From: Brooklawnia sp963780175
GTDB taxonomy: Bacteria > Actinomycetota > Actinomycetes > Propionibacteriales > Propionibacteriaceae
Assembly (NCBI GenBank): GCA_963780175.1
Contig: CAWAAT010000003.1
Coordinates: 186,001-250,000, forward strand
Reading direction: 5' to 3'
Length of the DNA: 64,000 bases
Shown here in pieces: positions 17,909 through 26,570 of the stretch. A program made the position numbers and the translations under genes. Under the pieces are notes generated by a model, which searched no databases, was not told the DNA's origin, and worked only from the letters and a program-made list of their open reading frames with translations. The number at the start of each line of letters is the position of its first letter. Position 1 is the stretch's first letter.

Positions 17909-18832
17909 TCAGCCCAGGATGGCGTCGATGATCGTGGCAGTCCGCAGGGCTGTGGCGCCCGTGCTGGGGCAGGTGCCGCGGCCGTGCAGTTCGTCGATGA
18001 TGCTGGTCACCAGCGGCCCGTGCACGTGGGGCGGGTCGGCGACCTCGTGCAGGTGGGTCTGCCCGGCAGCCGTCACCTCGATGGGGGCCGAACGGGTGAA
18101 CGACGAGAACCTCAGCGTGGCGCGATCGCCGATGACGTCGCAGAACTCGGCGTCCCGCCCCGCCCCGAACACCCAGGTTCCCGAAGCGGGCACGTCGCCG
18201 TGACGCCAACTGGCGGACACCCGGCGCACGTCGCCGCCGGTCTGACCGCAGGCAGCTGAGGCCGGACCCAACAGGTGGTCCAGGAAGTCGATGGTGTGGC
18301 AGACCGTCTCGGCGAACTCGCCGCCCCGGTTCACCGCGGGGTCCCACCGCCAGCCCGCGAGCACCTGCGAGGACTGCCAACCCACCTGGACCGCCAGGAC
18401 GTCGCCGATAGCGCCGCTGGAGACCAGTTCGCGGACCTTCTCGAACCGTGGCAGGGCGCGCCGGTAGTAGGCGACCCACAAGTGCCGATCCGCCCGCTCC
18501 GCGGCGCGCACCATCGTCTCGGCCTGTGCCGCGTCCATGGCCGGCGGCTTCTCGACCAGGACGTGCTTGCCGGCCGCCAGGGCAGCCAGGGCGTAGTGAG
18601 CGTGGCTGGACGTCGGCGTCGCGATGTAGACGACGTCCACCTCGGGGTCGTTGATCACCAGATCGGCGTCGGTGCTCCAGCGGGGGACGGCGTTGCGTTG
18701 GGCGTAGTCACGGGCGGCGTCGCCGTTGCGCCGCATGACGTGCACCAGCCGCGAATCGTCGCCGCCGAAGATGGCCGCGTTGGCCTTGACCTCGGTGACG
18801 TCGCCCACCCCGATGATGCCCCAGCCGATCAC
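17909..18832 (-). CDS. Gfo/Idh/MocA-family NAD(P)-dependent oxidoreductase
   Basis: About 307 residues. The Rossmann N-terminus reads IGWGIIGVGDVTEVKAN, the conserved EKP motif appears in LVEKPPAMD, and a C-terminal alpha/beta domain follows, with NRGGEFAETVCHTIDFLDHLLG containing a catalytic-type His. Members oxidise or reduce sugars, inositols and derivatives; substrate unknown. I take GTG 18832, 10 bp after the PFK stop with GAGG upstream; TTG 18865 would overlap the PFK gene. Likely co-transcribed with PFK. Confidence 0.85.
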   Translation of the reverse strand: MIGWGIIGVGDVTEVKANAAIFGGDDSRLVHVMRRNGDAARDYAQRNAVPRWSTDADLVINDPEVDVVYIATPTSSHAHYALAALAAGKHVLVEKPPAMDAAQAETMVRAAERADRHLWVAYYRRALPRFEKVRELVSSGAIGDVLAVQVGWQSSQVLAGWRWDPAVNRGGEFAETVCHTIDFLDHLLGPASAACGQTGGDVRRVSASWRHGDVPASGTWVFGAGRDAEFCDVIGDRATLRFSSFTRSAPIEVTAAGQTHLHEVADPPHVHGPLVTSIIDELHGRGTCPSTGATALRTATIIDAILG

Positions 18833-18842
18833 GGTCGCGGCC

Positions 18843-21075
18843 TCAGTCGACCGGCTGGTCGGCAACGGCCCTCATGACCGGACGCAGCTGCATCCACCAC
18901 TGCTGCTTGGGACGCCGGTGCTTGGTGTCGACGTGGTCCATCATGTGCGCCAGCGGAGAACTGATGACCGCGGAGGACTGCAGCCCGACGTACCAACCGC
19001 CGCCCTCGCCTCCGGCCAGCGCCTCGGACAACGCCAGCAGCGCCCGGTTGACCACCCGGGTGGCCAACAGCCGGTCGGCCGGTGTCGGTTCCGCACCCTG
19101 CTGGACGTGGCCGATGATGTGGGTGCGCACGTCGTAGGCGCCGTTGCTGGCGCCTTCCAGCAGCTGGCCGAGAAACTCGGTGGTGTACGACTCGGACGCA
19201 CGCTCGTTGCGCACGGCCAGGAACAGCCGGCGTCCGGCCGCGAAGCTGCCCCGCAACCAGGCGACGTCGCGGGCGAGTTCGCCCAGTTCGATGCCCTCCT
19301 CGTTCAGGTAGACCCGCTCGGCGCCGCCGGCCAGTCCACTCATCAGCGCCTGGAAGCCGCAGAACCGGCCCATCGTCTCGACCACGAATGACCGGGTGGT
19401 CGCCGTGCCGCTCATCTTGATCATGTCGATGGCGGTGACGTTGACGTTCAGGGCGGTGTCGGAGCCGACCGACAACTCGGTGCCCGGCAGGTTGTTGTCG
19501 ATGGAGGCAGGCACCGCGACGATCGGGATCTGGAAGGCGGGATAGCGCTCACGTTCGCTGTGCAACAGGTGGGCCGCCTGGTAGCCGTTCCAGCCACCGA
19601 TCACCAGCAGGCCGTCGATGTGCTGGTCCTCCAGCGTCCGGGCGATCTTGTACAGGTCCGCCATCACCGGAACGGCGCGCCGCAGGCCGAGTTCGGCCCC
19701 ACCCCGGCCCGTCCAGTCGTCCACGTCGTCCCAGCCGAGTGACCGCATCGTGCCCCGACGCAGCCCCGCGAAGCCGTTGTCCACCCCGATCATCGAGAAC
19801 CCACGCGAGATACCCAGCCGCACCGCCACCCGGGCGGCGGTGTTCATGCCCGGGCGCCAGACCGCCGGCGTGCACTATCGCGATCCGCGGTGCTGCCTCA
19901 GGGGCCTCGAAGTGTGCCGGCTGGGACAGCTCTGTGAACACGTCGAACAGTTCGTTGAACGAGGGACCGCGCGCGGCCATCGCCCCCGCGTAGTCGCCGG
20001 CGGCGATGAGTTCAGGGACGCGCTGGGTGTCGCGAACGGCCTCCATCAAGGGAATCCGGACCACCTGGTTGCCCAGGATGCCGATCACCTTCGCCTCGCC
20101 CTCGACCGAGGGTTGCAGCACCTCATCGACCGCTTCGTGGCCCAACCAGGTGGACGCCCAACGGTCGTAGGCGCTCGGCGTCCCGCCGCGCTGGACGTGA
20201 CCGAGGATCGTGACGCGGGTGTCCTCGCCCAGGCGTTCCTCGATGAGGGTGCGGACGTACTCGCTGGTGATCGGCTGGCCTGCCCTGTCCTGGGCACCCT
20301 CGGCGACCACGACCAGTGAGTCGCGCCGACCGCGGGCGCGTCCCAGCTGGAGCTGTCGGCACATCTGTTCCTGCCAGCCCTCGGCCGGCGGGTTCTCCGG
20401 GATGATCACGTAGTCGCACCCACCCGCGATGGCTGCCGCCAGTGCGAGGTAGCCGCAGTGCCGGCCCATCACCTCGAGCACGAAACTGCGCTGGTGGCTC
20501 GCCGCGGTGCTTGAGATGGCGTCGATCGCCTCGAGGATGCGGTGCAGCGCGGTGTCGGCCCCGATCGTCGAGTCGACCCCGACCAGGTCGTTGTCGATGG
20601 AACCGACCAGCCCGGCGATGATCAGCTGATCGTGCGCCCTGGCCACCTCGCCGCTGATCTGGCCGGTCTCGACGAGGTCGGCCAGGAGCCCCGGCCATTC
20701 GGCCCGGAAGGTGTCCAGCCCGGTCAGGCTGCCGTCGCCGCCAATCACCACCAATCGATCGATACCCTTCTCGACGAGGTTGCGGGCGGCGCGCAGGCGT
20801 CCCTGACGAGTGCGGAAGTCCTTGCTGCGGAAGGTGCCGATGACCGTTCCGCCGCGCGGCATGATCGAGCCCACGTCGTCCCAGTTGAACCGACGGATGC
20901 CGGACCCGCCGTCGATCATGCCCTGGTAGCCCTCGAAGATCGCGTAGACCTCGACTCCCCGGCTGATCGCGGTGCGCACCACCGCGCGGACGGCGGCGTT
21001 CATGCCTTGGGCGTCGCCGCCACTGGTGAGGACGCCCAACCTGATCGGCGGAACAGCAGTCGTGTTGGTGCTCAT
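18843..21075 (-). CDS. pfkA: Eukaryotic-type tandem-duplicated 6-phosphofructokinase (one frameshift)
   Basis: Repaired length 743 residues: two PFK modules in one chain, about twice the usual bacterial PfkA. The N-half is catalytic: TSGGDAQGMN (17-26), GGDGS (112-116, the glycine pattern of ATP enzymes rather than the PPi-type GGDDT), SIDND (159-163) and MGRHCGYL (203-210). The C-half (about 397 on: PRIAIVHAGGLAPGMNTAA, VPASIDNNLPG, VETMGRFCGF, EQWW-like KQQWWMQLRP end) keeps the fold but has IGGWNGY instead of GGDGS and SIDNN instead of SIDND, so it is probably regulatory, as in fungal and animal PFK. The frame breaks at CCCGGG, about 19849-19854; one extra base there separates the halves, and ATG 19847 follows. 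The start ATG 21075 has GAGAGA upstream. It phosphorylates fructose-6-P. Confidence 0.9.
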
Positions 21076-21147
21076 GGCTTCTCTCGAGAGGAACGTGGCC
21101 GGACTGGTCATCAGCCTATGGCCAGCCGTGCCTCCGGGTCGATGCCC

Positions 21148-22242
21148 TCAGCCCACCGGGTGCAGCCAGCCGCGTTCGTCGGTCTCGGTGCCGTACTGGA
21201 TGCCGGTGAGGTGCGCGCGCAACGCCTTGGTCCTGGGCCCGGGCGTGCCGTCGCCGACGGTGATGTCGAGGCTCGGCGAGGTGATGCCGACCACGGGGCT
21301 GACAACCGCCGCGGTGCCGCAGGCCATCGCCTCGGTGATCTGCCCCGACGCGATACCGTCGCGCAGTTCGGCGAACGACAGCGGACGCTCGACAGGGCGA
21401 AGGCCGTGGGACGGAGCCAGGGCCAGCAGCGAGTCTCGGGTCACCCCGGGAAGGATCTGGCCGTTGAGCGCGGGTGTCACCAGCTCGTCGTCCGCCGTCA
21501 CGACCAGGAAGTTCATGGTGCCACCCTCCTCGACCCAGCTACGAGTGGCCGAGTCGAGCCAGAGCACCTGCCCGCAACCGTTGTCGTGGGCCTCCTGCTC
21601 GGCGATCATGCACGCGCCGTAGTTGCCGCCGCACTTGGCCTCGCCGGTGCCGCCGACCATCGAACGGCTGTAGTTCGGGGTCACCCACAGCTTGAGGGGG
21701 TCGGGGTAGAACGGCATCACCGGCATGCCGAGGCAGATGTAGGTGTACTCGTTGGACGCCCGCACCCCGATGAGGGTCTCCGAGCCGAACATGAACGGAC
21801 GCAGGTAGAGGCTCTGCTCGCCGGTGGCCCCGGGCACCCAGTCGAGGTTGAGTTCGACGAGTCGGACGACGGACTCGAGGAAGTCATCGACCGGCAGCGG
21901 CGGCATCTGCATGCGAGCGGCCGACCGCGCGAATCGAGCGGCGTTCATCTGGGGCCGGAACAACCAGACCGATCCGTCGGCGTGCCGGAAGGCCTTCAGT
22001 CCCTCGAAGATCTCCTGGCCGTACTGCAACGCCGCCAGCCCGGGGTGCAGGTTGACCGGTCCGGTGGCCACCAGGGCGTGGTCGTGCCAGCCCTCGCCCT
22101 TCGACCAGACCGCGCGAGCCATGTGGTCGACGAAGTATCGGCCGAAGCCAGGATTGGCCAGGGCGGTGGCGATCTGGTCGACGGGGGTCTGCGGGACGCC
22201 GGGTTCTGCGACGAAGGGGGCCATGGGCGTGAGTTTAGCCAC
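21148..22242 (-). CDS. ilvE: Branched-chain amino acid aminotransferase
   Basis: About 364 residues, class IV PLP aminotransferase that interconverts Leu/Ile/Val and their 2-oxo acids with glutamate. Family blocks seen: LQYGQEIFEGLKAF, YLRPFMFGSE, GTGEAKCGGNYG containing the PLP-binding Lys, EGGTMNFL and LPGVTRDSLL, and the TSP-type phosphate site near VVGITS. The start is GTG 22242; ATG 22224 gives six fewer residues and neither has a strong ribosome site. It is a stand-alone gene 72 bp upstream of PFK on the same strand. Confidence 0.95.
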   Translation of the reverse strand: MAKLTPMAPFVAEPGVPQTPVDQIATALANPGFGRYFVDHMARAVWSKGEGWHDHALVATGPVNLHPGLAALQYGQEIFEGLKAFRHADGSVWLFRPQMNAARFARSAARMQMPPLPVDDFLESVVRLVELNLDWVPGATGEQSLYLRPFMFGSETLIGVRASNEYTYICLGMPVMPFYPDPLKLWVTPNYSRSMVGGTGEAKCGGNYGACMIAEQEAHDNGCGQVLWLDSATRSWVEEGGTMNFLVVTADDELVTPALNGQILPGVTRDSLLALAPSHGLRPVERPLSFAELRDGIASGQITEAMACGTAAVVSPVVGITSPSLDITVGDGTPGPRTKALRAHLTGIQYGTETDERGWLHPVG

Positions 22243-22361
22243 GCTGGTTCGGCGCCCTCGGGGCCGTCCATCGCTCCCTCGTCCTGACCAGGTGAGCGGG
22301 TCGCGCGGGCCGACGTGCCCAAGCGGGGAAAACTTCGTCAGGAACTTCGCCGTCGAACCCC

Positions 22362-22390
22362 TTGACGGGGCTCGCGTCGAGGAGTTTACT
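22362..22390 (+). promoter_or_regulatory. Promoter-like sequence in the 561-bp gene-free region
   Basis: TTGACG (22362-22367), 17 bp, then TTTACT (22385-22390): five and four matches to the sigma-70 consensus. It points toward the plus strand, where no gene follows but a hairpin with T-run does. The whole region 22243-22803 has no convincing coding sequence in any frame. Confidence 0.35.
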
Positions 22391-22396
22391 TATCTA

Positions 22397-22611
22397 ACCG
22401 CAACTTCCTCGGAAGAAGCGGAACCGGAACTGACTGGACAGCTGGTCCTCTCATCCTTGGCCCTGGGTCGATTCGTCGACTTGGCTGGTTTGGATCAGGG
22501 AGCCGCCCGTGGACTGGGTTGGCAGCACGACAGTCGTTCCGGCGGTTGCAGGAGACGTCCGACCTGAAACCACGAGGCCCGAGCCAACTCATACTTGGCT
22601 CGGGCCTCACC
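22397..22611 (+). ncRNA. Candidate small RNA (promoter plus hairpin terminator)
   Basis: The interval runs from the expected start site of the promoter-like element to the T-run of the hairpin at 22574-22608, giving a transcript of about 215 nt. No protein frame of good quality occupies it, and its composition is less GC-rich than nearby genes. No known RNA family was recognised. The hairpin may instead relate to ilvE leader control on the other strand. Confidence 0.25.
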
Positions 22612-22615
22612 TTTT
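22574..22615 (+). terminator. Rho-independent-type terminator
   Basis: GAGGCCCGAGCCAA (22574-22587), 7-nt loop, TTGGCTCGGGCCTC (22595-22608): a perfect 14-bp stem, followed by ACCTTTT on the plus strand. It would end plus-strand transcription entering from the gene-free region. On the minus strand it is not followed by T residues. Confidence 0.65.
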
Positions 22616-22726
22616 GTGGTGATCCCATTCTTGGCGTCACTTGACGCTGTGGCTGCGGCGACGCGCCGGTGATGAGACACATTCTGTGCACGGCACCCGT
22701 CCTCGGCGCTCTGTTGCCTGACTGGA

Positions 22727-22782
22727 GCACAGCAGTGGGCGGCGGAAACGTTTCAACCAGGCGCTTCCGCTCACTGCTGTGC
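22727..22782. repeat. Hairpin just after lpdA with an internal GAAACGTTTC palindrome
   Basis: GCACAGCAGTG (22727-22737) pairs with CACTGCTGTGC (22772-22782), continuing into CGGAA/TTCCG. The loop carries the perfect palindrome GAAACGTTTC (22744-22753), which resembles LacI-family operators. It lies 22 bp past the lpdA stop, so a terminator role is the simplest reading. Confidence 0.5.
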
Positions 22783-22803
22783 GCGGTTCAGGGTATGGGA
22801 GAG

Positions 22804-24216
22804 TCAGTGGTCGACACTGCCACCCGGGCTGTGCAGCCGACGTCCGGCCTCAGAGATCGAACCGCTCAGCGAGGGGTAGATCGTGAAGGCCCTCGCGGCC
22901 TGGTCGACCGTGAGGCGGGCCGAGACGCACAACGAGACCGCGTAGATCAACTCGCTGGCCCCGGGGGCAACCACCACGCCTCCCACGATGATCCCGGTGG
23001 TCGGCAGGCAGAAGAGCTTCACAAAGCCGTCGTGGTGGGCCTGCATCTTGGCCCGGGCATTGCCTCGCAGCGGCACCTGGACGGTCCGCACGGCGACCTC
23101 GCCAGCGTCCACCTGCGTCTGGGTGACGCCCACGTTGGCGATCTCTGGAGCGGTGAAGACGTTGGACGAGATGGAGCGCAGGTCGAGCGGCTGCACCGCG
23201 TCCCCCAGCGCGTGCCAGACCGCGATGCGGCCCTGCATGGCGGCCACCGAGGCCAGTGGGAAGACCCCGGTGACGTCGCCGGCTGCGTAGACCCCTCGCG
23301 CGGTGGTGCGCGACATCCGGTCAACCTTGATGTGGCCGGACGGCGTAAGCTGCACCCGGTTCTCGACGAGCCCAAGGCTCTCGGTGTTGGGGAGCGACCC
23401 GACGGCCATCAGCAGGTGGCTGCCGACCACCGTGCGTCCATCGGCCAGGGTGAGTTCGACCCGGTCACCGATCCGGCGAGCCGATTGCGCCCGCGAACGC
23501 GACATGATCGTCATACCAGAGGCCTCGAAGACGTCCTGGAGCACGCGGGCCGCATCGGGATCCTGGGTGGGCAGCACCTGCTCGCGCGAGGAGACCAGCA
23601 CCACGTCGACGCCGAGCTGGTTGTAGGCACCCGCGAACTCGGCTCCCGTGACGCCGGAGCCGACCACGATCAGCCGGTCGGGCAGTTCCGTGAGGTTGTA
23701 GAGCTGCGTCCAGGTCAGGATGCGTTCACCGTCGGGCAGGGCTTCCGGCAGCTCGCGCGGACGCGTCCCGGTGGCCACCAGGACCATGTCGGCCTGCAGC
23801 CGCCGGATCTCGCCGTCCTCGGCGGTGGCGAAGACGGTGTCGTTGTCCAGCAACCGGCCTCGGCCCCGGATGATGGTGACGCCCTCGTGGAGCAGCCTGC
23901 TCTCGATGTCCTGGCTCTGCTGGGCAGCCAGTCCCAGCAGACGTTTGTTGATGCTGGCGAGGTCGACCCGGACGGCGTCCTTGAGGTCGGCGAGGTTGGG
24001 GTCGACCGGCACCAGGCCCAACTCGTGGCTGCTGCGCACGCGCGTCATGACCTCAGCCGTGGCGATCAGGGACTTGGACGGCACCACGTCGGTGAGTGTG
24101 GCCGCCCCGCCGATGGGCCGGGGGTCGACAAGGGTGACTTTGCCGCCCAGTTGTCTACCAACGAGGGCTGCCTCATAGCCGCCGGGGCCGCCACCGATGA
24201 TCACCACGTTCGCCAT
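22804..24216 (-). CDS. lpdA: NAD(P)H:quinone reductase of the LpdA type
   Basis: About 470 residues, pyridine nucleotide-disulfide oxidoreductase fold: IIGGGPGGYEAALVGRQLGG (FAD), VVGSGVTGAEFAGAYNQLG (NAD(P)), GVYAAGDVTG, and a C-terminal dimerisation domain. Dihydrolipoamide dehydrogenases have CxxxxC after the FAD motif; here the corresponding stretch is IGGAATLTDVVPSKSLIA, with no cysteines. That matches mycobacterial LpdA (Rv3303c), which reduces quinones and contributes to oxidative-stress tolerance. The next gene upstream on the same strand (PqqD-like) ends 25 bp away. Confidence 0.9.
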   Translation of the reverse strand: MANVVIIGGGPGGYEAALVGRQLGGKVTLVDPRPIGGAATLTDVVPSKSLIATAEVMTRVRSSHELGLVPVDPNLADLKDAVRVDLASINKRLLGLAAQQSQDIESRLLHEGVTIIRGRGRLLDNDTVFATAEDGEIRRLQADMVLVATGTRPRELPEALPDGERILTWTQLYNLTELPDRLIVVGSGVTGAEFAGAYNQLGVDVVLVSSREQVLPTQDPDAARVLQDVFEASGMTIMSRSRAQSARRIGDRVELTLADGRTVVGSHLLMAVGSLPNTESLGLVENRVQLTPSGHIKVDRMSRTTARGVYAAGDVTGVFPLASVAAMQGRIAVWHALGDAVQPLDLRSISSNVFTAPEIANVGVTQTQVDAGEVAVRTVQVPLRGNARAKMQAHHDGFVKLFCLPTTGIIVGGVVVAPGASELIYAVSLCVSARLTVDQAARAFTIYPSLSGSISEAGRRLHSPGGSVDH

Positions 24217-24240
24217 GGGCCCATTCTGGCCCTGTGGCCC

Positions 24241-24564
24241 TCAGCTGTGTTGGGTTTTTCCGACCTTGTCAGGGCGTGGGGGAGGGCCTGGTGATTCGGT
24301 CAGCAAGCCCTGGGCGACCAGGGTGTCGAGGTAGCTGCGGGTCGCCTGGGCAACGGTGGCCACCGGCTCGCCCAGCAGGTCGGCGAGGGCCTGGGCGACA
24401 TCGGCTTCACCCTCGGCCGCCAGCACCCAGATGAGGGCCGCGGTGCCCGAGAGCAGCTGGGGTTCGCCGTCCGGGAGCTGCATGAGGAAGACCCGAGGCG
24501 TGGGATGTTGGGCGTCGGGCTCCTCGACGACATGGCCGACACGCGGCGGCACCATGTACCTCAT
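24241..24564 (-). CDS. PqqD-family peptide-binding protein
   Basis: About 107 residues, small winged-helix-like PqqD domain. It shows PQLLSGTAALIWVLAAEGE, then AQALADLLGEPVATVAQATRSYLDTLVAQGLL, the typical order of the family (gut-like LSG-x-A-x-IW and a C-terminal helical end). PqqD/RRE domains bind precursor peptides for radical-SAM or other modifying enzymes, and also occur in polysaccharide loci. ATG 24564 overlaps the nucleotidyltransferase stop (ATGA); ATG 24555 is an alternative. No precursor peptide or modifying enzyme was found nearby. Confidence 0.8.
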   Translation of the reverse strand: MRYMVPPRVGHVVEEPDAQHPTPRVFLMQLPDGEPQLLSGTAALIWVLAAEGEADVAQALADLLGEPVATVAQATRSYLDTLVAQGLLTESPGPPPRPDKVGKTQHS

Positions 24565-25484
24565 CGCGATCGCCTCGGACGCGTGCGCCGTAGCGTCGCA
24601 CGCAACTCCCGGCCGGCCACCCCGAGTTGGTTCGACCACCCGGTGGCGATCTCACGCAGGGTGGGCTCGCGCCCCAAGGAGTGGCGCAGGCGTCCGGACT
24701 TGGGGGCGACCAGCCACACGGCGGTGCGGACGGCCGAGATCGGGTCGGGCTGGGCGCGAACTCGGGCCGTCCACAGCCGCAACCGGGAACGATCCCCGGT
24801 CGACAGCACCTGCCACAGGGCGTACTCGCGGCGGTGGCGGTACGCCTCGAGGCGTCCGGTGGCGGCCGCCAACGCCACCTCGGCCTTGAGGGTGAGCGCC
24901 AGGGCGTCCACTTCGGCTCGTTGGGCGTCCGTGGCGTCGTGCCAGCTGCGTCGGATGTCACCGCTGGCGAGTTGTCCCCCACGCACGGCGTGCAGGATCA
25001 GGATGAGTCGCTGCGCGGCCACCGAGGGCACCTGACAGGGGTAGCCGGCGATCAACACCTGGCCTCGTTCTGACCACAAGTGCTCGAAGGCGGCCTGCGG
25101 GTCGGCGCCGATGCCGGGGAAGCTCCGGTGCACGTCTGCGGACGCCAACCCCTCGCGGACCCAGGTCGAGGCGTGTTCGAACGCCGACCCGTCCTCGAAC
25201 CGGAAGGCCAACTGCCACCCGTGCTCGCCCATCGCCTCGAACATCCTCGTGACGTGGCTGGGACGTACCAGGATGTCCGCGTCGATGCTGGGACGGGGCC
25301 GGGCGCGCTGGACGGTCACACCGGTGTCGGGGTCGGTCGAGCTGACCACCTCAAGAAGCGACGTGTCCACGGCCGGGCCCTTGATGTGCAGCAGGTCGAC
25401 ACCGTGATCGTCGGCGATCGCCTGCAGGGCGGCACTGCCCAGGCGGATGGCAGCCGACACCGGCATACGCATCTCGGGGTTCAC
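24561..25484 (-). CDS. Uncharacterised nucleotidyltransferase-family protein (PF14907 type)
   Basis: About 307 residues. The segment LLHIKGPAVDTSLL, then RPSIDADILVRPSHVTRMFEAMGEHGW resembles the NTP_transf_5 family: KG, then a D-x-D acidic pair on a beta strand. Later parts are helical and Arg-rich. Such proteins are often encoded beside PqqD-like proteins in peptide- or polysaccharide-related clusters, exactly as here. The start is GTG 25484, with ATG 25472 or 25466 possible. Its reaction is unknown. Confidence 0.72.
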   Translation of the reverse strand: MNPEMRMPVSAAIRLGSAALQAIADDHGVDLLHIKGPAVDTSLLEVVSSTDPDTGVTVQRARPRPSIDADILVRPSHVTRMFEAMGEHGWQLAFRFEDGSAFEHASTWVREGLASADVHRSFPGIGADPQAAFEHLWSERGQVLIAGYPCQVPSVAAQRLILILHAVRGGQLASGDIRRSWHDATDAQRAEVDALALTLKAEVALAAATGRLEAYRHRREYALWQVLSTGDRSRLRLWTARVRAQPDPISAVRTAVWLVAPKSGRLRHSLGREPTLREIATGWSNQLGVAGRELRATLRRTRPRRSR

Positions 25485-25536
25485 CGCCCTGACTTTACGC
25501 TGAGGCGCCGAGGTCTGCGTGATCGGGCGGTCTGGG

Positions 25537-25845
25537 TCAGAGCAGCGCGAGAAGAGCCTCGGTCAGCAGCACCGACGCGGCCGCACCCAGGGCCACCGTC
25601 AGCAGGGAGGCGCCTCGCAGGGCCAACAGCACGGCGACCACCAGCGCCACCGCACCCGACAACGGGCTGGACGTGGCCCAGATGATCGTTGGCACTGTCA
25701 TCGCCGTGAGCACCGCGTACGGGACGTAGTGCAGGAACGACAGCGTCCAGGGGTTGGAGATCCGGGTGCGCGCCAGCGTCAGCGGCACGGCCCGGAGCAG
25801 GTAGGTGACACCTGTCATCACGGCCAGGGCGAGCCACAGGTTCAT
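25537..25845 (-). CDS. azlD: AzlD-family branched-chain amino acid exporter subunit
   Basis: About 102 residues with four hydrophobic helices and the family motif TYLLRAVPLTL near the N-terminus, then FLHYVPYAVLTAMTVP. AzlD pairs with AzlC (BrnFE type) to export branched-chain amino acids or analogues. Its ATG overlaps the azlC stop by ATGA. With ilvE nearby on the same strand it fits branched-chain amino acid homeostasis. Confidence 0.92.
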   Translation of the reverse strand: MNLWLALAVMTGVTYLLRAVPLTLARTRISNPWTLSFLHYVPYAVLTAMTVPTIIWATSSPLSGAVALVVAVLLALRGASLLTVALGAAASVLLTEALLALL

Positions 25846-26570
25846 CGTCCGGCCTCCGGCACGGCGGCGGGCTCGGGCGTGTGCGGCAGCAGGGTGGCGG
25901 CCGCCGCCGAGACCACCACGGTCACGATGATGATGCGCCAGCCCACCTCCAGGGCATCGATGAGGGCGAGCCCGCTGCCCAGCACGGCGGAGGCGAGCAC
26001 CACGGCGAGCACCTTGGGCTGCACCTTGGCCACCGGTACCACGATCGCCACGAACATGGCGAACAGCAGCACCCCGAAGGCTGACACCAGCGCTGCCGGC
26101 AGCACCGAGCCCGCGAACGCGCCCACCAGCGTCCCGGCCGTCCAGCCGAAGATCGGCAGCGGCATGCTGGCGGCGTAGTCGGCGAACCCGACCGTGCGCC
26201 GGGCCATGGCCAGGGCGTAGATCTCGTCGGTGATGCCGGCCGCCATGACGAGACGTCGCGCCGGGCCGACTCGGGGGTCCAGTCGTTGGGCAAGGGAGAC
26301 CGCCATCAGCACGTACCGCAGGTTGACCAGCCCGACTCCGACCGCCAACTCCAGGTAGCCGCCCTGGGCGCCGATGATCGTCAGGCCGGCGAACTGCCCA
26401 GAACTGGACAGGTTGGTGAGACTGACCAGCCCTGCCCAGGCCGCCGGGACGTCCAGCCGCGTGCAGTACAGCCCGAAGGCCAGCGCGACGGTGAAGTAGC
26501 CGAGCGCGATCGGAATCGAGTCGCGCAGGGCTGCGGACGCCGGGGACTGCGTCCGCGGTCGGCCGAGCAT
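25842..26570 (-). CDS. azlC: AzlC-family branched-chain amino acid exporter subunit
   Basis: About 242 residues with multiple helices. Family features are ALRDSIPIALGYFTVALAFGL, SSGQFAGL and LVMAAGITDEIYALAMA. The start ATG 26570 shares its last base with the nadE stop (TGATG), so it is translationally coupled downstream of nadE. It exports Leu/Ile/Val together with AzlD. Confidence 0.93.
   Translation of the reverse strand: MLGRPRTQSPASAALRDSIPIALGYFTVALAFGLYCTRLDVPAAWAGLVSLTNLSSSGQFAGLTIIGAQGGYLELAVGVGLVNLRYVLMAVSLAQRLDPRVGPARRLVMAAGITDEIYALAMARRTVGFADYAASMPLPIFGWTAGTLVGAFAGSVLPAALVSAFGVLLFAMFVAIVVPVAKVQPKVLAVVLASAVLGSGLALIDALEVGWRIIIVTVVVSAAAATLLPHTPEPAAVPEAGR

Noticed and set aside
18833..18865. 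Upstream TTG start for the Gfo/Idh gene
   Set aside because: Would overlap the PFK coding end; GTG 18832 with GAGG upstream suits better.
18843..21075. PPi-dependent phosphofructokinase, common in this lineage
   Set aside because: GGDGS and SIDND are the ATP-type residues; PPi enzymes usually have GGDDT and PKTIDND.
22804..24216. Dihydrolipoamide dehydrogenase
   Set aside because: The CxxxxC redox disulfide is absent; matches quinone reductase LpdA instead.
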